DNA of 64,000 nucleotides from an uncultured Olsenella sp. (GTDB lineage: Bacteria > Actinomycetota > Coriobacteriia > Coriobacteriales > Atopobiaceae), in the NCBI GenBank assembly GCA_949287905.1, contig CASEHX010000001.1:62001-126000 (forward strand), read 5' to 3'. Shown one piece after another: positions 58,907 through 64,000 of this stretch. Made by a program: the position numbers and the translations under genes. The notes under the pieces are model-generated. The model did not search any database. It had not been told where the DNA came from and worked only from the letters and a program-made list of their open reading frames with translations. Every line of letters starts with the position of its first letter. The first letter of the stretch is position 1.

Positions 58907-59353
58907 ATGGAGGCTCACGAGGTCCTGCTCGCTGTTGGCGGCGCGCTCATCGCGGCGTCCCTTGTCCTCGCGGGTGTCGCTGCCTGGCTGTATCGCGCCC
59001 TCGACATCAGGGGCGTGCGTGACGATCTCTCGGGACTTGTCCGGGTGCGCGAGATCGCGTCCGCCAGGCGGGAGGACGACCAAGGGTCCGCGGCGCGCGC
59101 CCCTTCGGGGGCGTCGCGGGGCCGTGTCACGCGTGGGGAGCCGCCGCCTGATGCGGCGGGGGACCCAGGTGGTCCCACCACGCAATGGGGCGCGGGAGAG
59201 GGCGCTTCGGGCGGGCTGCGGCGGGGTGCCGGAGACGACGAGGAGACCCTGTTCGATGGCGGGCTCGCCGACGCCTGGCCGTGTGCGCCGCTCGGGTTTC
59301 ATGTGACGAGAGGGGACATGGGGGTCGGGAGCCCCCGGGGGATAGAGGAGTAG
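58907..59353 (+). CDS. Small single-pass membrane protein with disordered tail
   Basis: 148 residues, not recognised. One hydrophobic helix (about residues 6-28, LLAVGGALIAASLVLAGVAA) is followed by a long Gly/Arg/Pro/Asp-rich region. Near the end is DDEETLFDGGLADAWP; a short E-T-(L/T)-L-type acidic motif of this kind is seen in small membrane proteins beside PP2C/kinase/FHA genes of Gram-positives, but the match here is slight. Start ATG 58907 lies nine bases after the kinase stop, with GGAGGGTCGG before it. It belongs to the same operon. A phosphorylation substrate or adaptor is only a guess. Confidence 0.6.
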   Translation: MEAHEVLLAVGGALIAASLVLAGVAAWLYRALDIRGVRDDLSGLVRVREIASARREDDQGSAARAPSGASRGRVTRGEPPPDAAGDPGGPTTQWGAGEGASGGLRRGAGDDEETLFDGGLADAWPCAPLGFHVTRGDMGVGSPRGIEE

Positions 59354-59356
59354 AGC

Positions 59357-62300
59357 ATGAGCTGGACAGGACGAGGCAGCTGCGCCAAGAACACCCCAAG
59401 AGGAAACGGCGGAAAGCGAGGGCTGGCGCTGCTCGCCGGCGTGCTGGCGGCGCTCGTCGCCGCGCTCGCCGCGACCCCCGCTCCCGTCGCACACGCCTCG
59501 GAGCGGCCCACGGTCACCTTTGTGGCCCTGGGCATCCCCGACGCCACCCTGATCGACGGCGAGGACGTCTGGGGCTCTATGGCCAGCTACTGCGTCACGG
59601 TGTCGATGGATGCCGACTACGCCTTGGTCGAGGAGCGCTCGACGATCTTCGACTCGGCGGGGGCCTTGACCCTCGACGAGCATAGGGGATGGGACTCCGC
59701 CCCAGGTCAAGACGGTGGGACCATGCTCTACCAACGGAGCTTCACCATGGGTGCAAGCTATCACAACGAGCTTGGGGTGACCGTCGCCTATCAGCGGAGG
59801 GGCGAGGACGGTTCCCCCGTCGGCGAGGTCCTGACGACCACGCATGCCTATCAAAGGCGCGTCACCGTGGAAACCCGCTCACCCGAGGTGAGTCTCACGA
59901 CGAACGGAGGACGGCCCCAGGGGCACTGCCACCTCAGCGTTGACTCCGTGACCGTCGTGGCGGTCGTCAGCATGCCGTTCTACGAGGACGGCGGGGTGAG
60001 CCTGGACGAGACCTGGAAGGAGCTGAGCCGGGAAGAGGACGAGACGGGAATCGAGACGCGCGCGTTCGCCAAGACCTTCTCGGAAGAAGGTGCCCATGAC
60101 GTGAGGGTGAGCGCCCGGACCCGCTTTGGAAAGGAGGGTGGGGACAGCCTGGGCTTTACCCTCGATCGCACTGCCCCTGAGGTGAGCGTTGCCCTTGGCA
60201 ACGACGACGCTCTCAACGGTGCGTACTATGTCGGCTCGCGTGCCGTGACCATCAGGATTGAGGAGGCGTTGGGCTTCGACCCGGAGAGGGTGAGCGTCCT
60301 GGTCAACGACGAGCCCGTGAGCCTCGACTGGTCCGGCGAGGGGGCCGAGCACACGGCTGAGGTCGTCTTCGAGAAGGACGGCACCCACAGGCTCAGGGTC
60401 TTTTGCTCAGACCTTGCGGGCAACCTGGGCGAAGGCGAGGACCCGTACGAGCTCGTCGTCGACACCACGGACCCGACTCTTATCGTGACCTGCGACAACA
60501 ATGACGCGGGGCGCGAGTCCCACTACAGGGACGGCCGTGCGTTCGCGATCGTCGCGAAGGACGTCAACCTGGATCGAGACTCGCTCTCCGTCGTCAAGGA
60601 CGGTGAGGTCCTCGAAGGCGTTGGCTGGGAGCGGGGAGACGACGGCTCGTACGAGGCGACCGTGGCGTTCGAGACGGACGGCGTCCATTCGCTCTTGGTG
60701 ACGTGCGGGGACCTTGCCGGGAACTTCGCCGCGTATGAGTCCGGCGAGTTCGTCATAGACAGGGTCGCACCCGTCATCGGCGTTTCCTGGGACAGCGGGG
60801 GCGCAGCGGGAGAGGGTGCGTTCTTCAATGCTCCCCGCGTGGCCACGATCGACGTCAGGGATGAGAACTTCGACCCCGACCTCATCACGGTTGACACCAA
60901 CGGGACGGTGGGCGAATGGAGCGACGAGGACCAGAGCCTGAGCGTCGCGTTCGACACGGACGGCGAGTGCCGTCTCGTCGTCTGTGGCAGGGATCCCGCG
61001 GGCAACGAAGCCGACGTCTATGACTCCGGATCCTTTTTCGTCGACATGACGCCACCGGTCCTGAGCGTTGCCTTCTCTGACGGTGACGCGCATGCCAACA
61101 GGGTCGACGGCATTGCCTACTACGCCGACGAGCGCTTCGCAACGATCACGGTGGTCGAGAAGAACTTCGACCCCGGTCGCGTTACCGTTTCCGGCGGGGG
61201 AAGAAGGGGCGAGTGGCAGGACGGCGAGAACGACGCCCACACGCTCGAGGTCACGTTCCCGGAGGCCGTCGCTGCTCATGAGCTGCGGGCCTCCGTTGCC
61301 GACCGCGCCGGCAACGGCGGCGTCGATGCCGAGGGCGCGCCCTTCGAGTACGAGTCCGGTGTCTTCGTCGTGGACGCCACGAGGCCCGAGGTCACGATCG
61401 AGCTCGACAAGCCGCCCGTCCAGACCTTCGACGGCGCCGACTTCTTCGCCGAGGCGCCTGCGGCCACCGTCACGGTGAGGGACGCGCACTTCGACCCCGA
61501 GTCCTCCCTCATCGAGGCCGAGGGCGCGACCTTCGGAGGCTGGGTCGAGGGCGGGTCCGAGGACGGCGTTACCACCTGGACCTCCACGGCCACGTTCGTC
61601 GAGGGGGTCGGGCGCACCCTCGAGGTGACCGCGAGGGACCGGTCAGCCAACCGCACGACCAGGGCATACCAGAACAACGCCGTGACCGGTGGGGCAACGC
61701 TCGTCTCGCCCACGTTCTCCGTGGACCTCACGGCCCCTGTGGTGACGGGCGCCTCCATGAGCAGGCCCCCTTCGAACAGTTACGGCGGAAACCACCTCTT
61801 CTTCGACTCCGACGCCATGATGAGCGTGACGGTCATGGACAACATCGGCCTCGAGTCCTTCCAGGTCGTGAAGGGAGGGGACACGAGCGGCTGCTATGTT
61901 GCCGCCCACCCCGAGACCTCGGTAAACGTCGAAGGGGGCGTCCAGTACAACGTCCTTATCGGCCTCGTCGAGGGTCGCGCCTTCGACAGCGCCATCCGCG
62001 TCTGCGCGAAAGACCATGCGGGCAACAGGCGCTACTGGGACCTCACGCCCCATGGCGAGGAGGTTTACGTGTCTCACGTCGAGGGCGTCTCCAACCCGTC
62101 GGTCTTTGACGGCGTCTATCCCGACTCCCTGCTGCAGGACACGGTCTTCCCCAGGCTCACGCTCACCGGTCCCGCCGCGGGCAGCTACAGCAGCGCGCCC
62201 CAGACCGTCTCCCTGAGCGTCGAGGAGCTGAACGTCCCGATTCTCCAGACCTACGAGCCGGACCAGGCAGTGCTCACGGTGAGGCGGGTGGCAGGCGACG

Positions 62301-63886
62301 CCTCCTCCGCTGCCACCACCTGGAGCCGTTCGGTGAGCCAGCTCGTCCATGCGGACGACATTACCCACATGCTCTCCGAGGTCCTCTCCGCCGACGGACG
62401 CTACACCGTCTCGGCCCAGGTGAGAGATCCCGCCGGTAACCTTGCCACGGCCGAGCTCCCCGAGTTCACGGTCGATCGGACGGCGCCCGTCGTGGAGGTC
62501 GTCTTTGACAACGACGACGTGCGCAACGGCAAGTACTACAAGGCCGCGCGCACCGCCACCATCACCGTGACCGAGCGCAACTTCGACCCGGCCCTCGTGG
62601 CCATCGAGACAAGCGGCAGCGTGGGCGACTGGTCCACGAGCGGTGACGTTCACACCGTCACCGTCTCCTTCTCCACCGACGGCGCGTACGACCTCTCCGT
62701 GAGCGGCACCGACATGGCAGGAAACGTCATGGAAGCGTACCGTGCGGACGAGTTCGTCATCGATCTCCAGGCGCCCGAGATCGCCTTCGACGGCGTCGAG
62801 GGCCAGAGCGCCTACAACGACTCCGTCCGGCCGGTCATCGTCTTCACCGACGAGGCCAACTTCGATGCCGGCGGCATCTCCTACACGATCGAGGGCACCA
62901 AGAACGGCGAGGTCGTCTACGAGACCTTCGTCTCCGATCAGGAGCGGGGCCAGACCGTCACCTATGCCGACTTCGCGCGAGAGCCCGATGTCGACGACAT
63001 CTACACGATCAGCGCCCGCGTGGTCGACCTCGCAGGCAACGAGGCCGAGGAATCGGTCACCTTCTCGGTCAACCGGTTTGGGTCCACCTTCCGTGTGGTG
63101 GACGCCGATTCGTATGCCAGAAACGACGGCTACCTGCTCGAAGGGCGCGAGGTCGTCGTCGAGGAGGTCAACGTGAGCGGCGTCGAGTCCGAGAGGCACG
63201 CCGTGACCGTCACCGAGGGTGCGAGCGTCTTCCAGCTCGCCCTCAACGAGGCCCCACAGCCCACCGGCTACACCATCGAGACCGGTGTGTCCGAGGACTC
63301 CGAGTCCAGCGGCTGGTCCGTCTACACCTATCGCATCCCTGCGGGAAACTTCGTGCGCGACGGACGCTATCACGTCTCCGTCAGGTCCGAGGACCTGGCG
63401 GCCAACATCAACACCAGCTCCAACTACTACGAGCGCGAGGCGGGCGGGACCGCTGCCGCCGAGGTCGACTTCATCCTCGACACCACCGATCCCGTGGTGA
63501 CGAGCCTGAACATCGAGGACGGTGCCGTCTATGAGACCGGTGCCTACGAGGGCGCCTTCACGGTCGTCGAGAACATCGGCGTGCGCGAGGTCGAGGTTCT
63601 CGTTGACGGCGAGGCCGTCGAGGTCATCGACGACGGCTACGGAAACTACCGCTTCAGGATCGAGGCCGCCCCCTTCACGTCGCGCAGCCTCTCCATCACG
63701 GCCACCGACCTCGCCGGCCGCACCGGCAGCGCCGGCGCCGACGACTTCCGCGTCACTGCCGACATCTTCGAGCTGCGGCTGCCGTGGGCCATCGCCGGCA
63801 TCGTCGCCGCTGTGGCCGCCTTCGGATGCCTGGCCTGCCTCTTCGCCATCAGGCGCAAGCGCGACGAGAGGGGTGCCCGTTCGTGA
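59357..63886 (+). CDS. Large surface-exposed protein with about a dozen bacterial Ig-like domains
   Basis: 1509 residues, type I membrane protein. Signal peptide about 1-48 (basic start, then LALLAGVLAALVAALAATPA, cleavage after AHA). Ectodomain of repeated Ig-like modules of about 95-105 residues, joined by linkers of the form (F)xVDxTAPxV. Inside modules recur NDDxxNGxYY, (R)xATITVxExNFDPxxV, DGxYxLxVxGxDxAGNxxxxY; these are best conserved near 60180-61070 and 62470-62770. One C-terminal helix (about 1474-1498, WAIAGIVAAVAAFGCLACLF) and a short basic tail. No LPxTG sorting motif. Last complete gene of the kinase cluster; start ATG 59357 follows GAGGAG, three bases after the previous stop. 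Adhesion or ligand sensing is inferred. Confidence 0.88.
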   Translation: MSWTGRGSCAKNTPRGNGGKRGLALLAGVLAALVAALAATPAPVAHASERPTVTFVALGIPDATLIDGEDVWGSMASYCVTVSMDADYALVEERSTIFDSAGALTLDEHRGWDSAPGQDGGTMLYQRSFTMGASYHNELGVTVAYQRRGEDGSPVGEVLTTTHAYQRRVTVETRSPEVSLTTNGGRPQGHCHLSVDSVTVVAVVSMPFYEDGGVSLDETWKELSREEDETGIETRAFAKTFSEEGAHDVRVSARTRFGKEGGDSLGFTLDRTAPEVSVALGNDDALNGAYYVGSRAVTIRIEEALGFDPERVSVLVNDEPVSLDWSGEGAEHTAEVVFEKDGTHRLRVFCSDLAGNLGEGEDPYELVVDTTDPTLIVTCDNNDAGRESHYRDGRAFAIVAKDVNLDRDSLSVVKDGEVLEGVGWERGDDGSYEATVAFETDGVHSLLVTCGDLAGNFAAYESGEFVIDRVAPVIGVSWDSGGAAGEGAFFNAPRVATIDVRDENFDPDLITVDTNGTVGEWSDEDQSLSVAFDTDGECRLVVCGRDPAGNEADVYDSGSFFVDMTPPVLSVAFSDGDAHANRVDGIAYYADERFATITVVEKNFDPGRVTVSGGGRRGEWQDGENDAHTLEVTFPEAVAAHELRASVADRAGNGGVDAEGAPFEYESGVFVVDATRPEVTIELDKPPVQTFDGADFFAEAPAATVTVRDAHFDPESSLIEAEGATFGGWVEGGSEDGVTTWTSTATFVEGVGRTLEVTARDRSANRTTRAYQNNAVTGGATLVSPTFSVDLTAPVVTGASMSRPPSNSYGGNHLFFDSDAMMSVTVMDNIGLESFQVVKGGDTSGCYVAAHPETSVNVEGGVQYNVLIGLVEGRAFDSAIRVCAKDHAGNRRYWDLTPHGEEVYVSHVEGVSNPSVFDGVYPDSLLQDTVFPRLTLTGPAAGSYSSAPQTVSLSVEELNVPILQTYEPDQAVLTVRRVAGDASSAATTWSRSVSQLVHADDITHMLSEVLSADGRYTVSAQVRDPAGNLATAELPEFTVDRTAPVVEVVFDNDDVRNGKYYKAARTATITVTERNFDPALVAIETSGSVGDWSTSGDVHTVTVSFSTDGAYDLSVSGTDMAGNVMEAYRADEFVIDLQAPEIAFDGVEGQSAYNDSVRPVIVFTDEANFDAGGISYTIEGTKNGEVVYETFVSDQERGQTVTYADFAREPDVDDIYTISARVVDLAGNEAEESVTFSVNRFGSTFRVVDADSYARNDGYLLEGREVVVEEVNVSGVESERHAVTVTEGASVFQLALNEAPQPTGYTIETGVSEDSESSGWSVYTYRIPAGNFVRDGRYHVSVRSEDLAANINTSSNYYEREAGGTAAAEVDFILDTTDPVVTSLNIEDGAVYETGAYEGAFTVVENIGVREVEVLVDGEAVEVIDDGYGNYRFRIEAAPFTSRSLSITATDLAGRTGSAGADDFRVTADIFELRLPWAIAGIVAAVAAFGCLACLFAIRRKRDERGARS

Positions 63887-63975
63887 GAGCTTGGTTGGGA
63901 CCGGGGGGACAAACAGAGGGCGCCTCGTCGGCCGTGTTGTGCGAGAATTGCATGAGGTCGAGGAAAGGGGCACAC

Positions 63976-64000
63976 ATGGCCGAGAGGAACACGAGGGGCG
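63976..64000 (+). CDS. Start of the next gene (cut by right edge)
   Basis: ATG 63976 after AGGAAAGGGGCACAC opens a frame reading MAERNTRG at the window edge. Only eight residues are visible; identity cannot be told. A -10-like GAGAATTGC lies about 63942, so it may have its own promoter, 90 bases after the Ig-protein stop. Confidence 0.55.

Noticed and set aside
1-64000. tRNA, rRNA, prophage or IS transposase genes
   Set aside because: None was recognised on either strand while reading; a tRNAscan-SE and ISfinder search would settle it.

Overview
The window is high-GC, densely coded bacterial chromosome. Gene content suggests class Coriobacteriia (Actinomycetota), most likely an Olsenella/Atopobium-type member of Atopobiaceae. 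Pointers are the very high G+C, the aroK-aroB-pepP-efp-nusB order, a DnaE with an intact PHP domain, superoxide reductase (an anaerobe's oxygen defence), PTS components, and a nuclease-like protein of a type I associate with Coriobacteriia. This placement is inference; no rRNA or tRNA gene was seen. Almost all genes lie on the + strand. The exceptions are a block at 5.2-6.7 kb and an MFS transporter at 27.6-28.8 kb.

Layout: 0-2.8 kb, end of a BceAB-type ABC exporter. 2.9-4.7 kb, PTS EIIA(Glc) and glycerol dehydrogenase. 5.2-6.7 kb (-), a small unknown protein, a phosphoglycolate-phosphatase-like HAD enzyme and an XRE regulator. 7-13.1 kb, aspS and dnaE. 13.6-14.8 kb, two desulfoferrodoxins. 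14.9-16.7 kb, a NAD-synthetase-like protein lacking its active sites. 16.9-19 kb, ruvCAB. 19.2-20.3 kb, an EIIA(Fru/Ntr) and a DJ-1 protein. 20.6-25.4 kb, argCJBD. 26-30.5 kb, a PD-(D/E)XK-like protein between duplicated repeat arrays, an MFS permease, a PLC-like protein and Vsr. 30.6-38.3 kb, phosphatase, SGNH hydrolase, ATP-grasp-like protein, dGTPase, alpha/beta hydrolase and rarA. 38.4-41.6 kb, a DUF948-like protein, a degenerate RsbW-like protein, a SigB/F-type sigma factor and an AI-2E-family permease. 42.1-47 kb, alaS-ruvX-mltG-yqeG. 47.2-53 kb, aroK, a degenerate aroB, an M24 peptidase, efp, asp23, nusB, xseB and tlyA. 53.2-55.8 kb, NAD kinase and recN. 56.2-64 kb, a PP2C phosphatase, a membrane Ser/Thr kinase, a small membrane protein and a 1509-residue Ig-like surface protein; this cluster starts after an AT-rich gap and runs off the right edge.

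Two things stand out. First, many intergenic gaps hold tandem or inverted repeat arrays. They share an architecture (direct half-sites followed by an inverted copy, often with a T-run), but the stem sequence differs from site to site while loop words such as TTCTTCTCG, GCGCTTCGCGAA and GTCC-N4-GGAC recur. This looks like a family of structure-conserved terminator-like elements. Second, several proteins keep a family fold but have lost its catalytic residues (NadE-like, AroB-like, RsbW-like) while sitting in conserved gene contexts.
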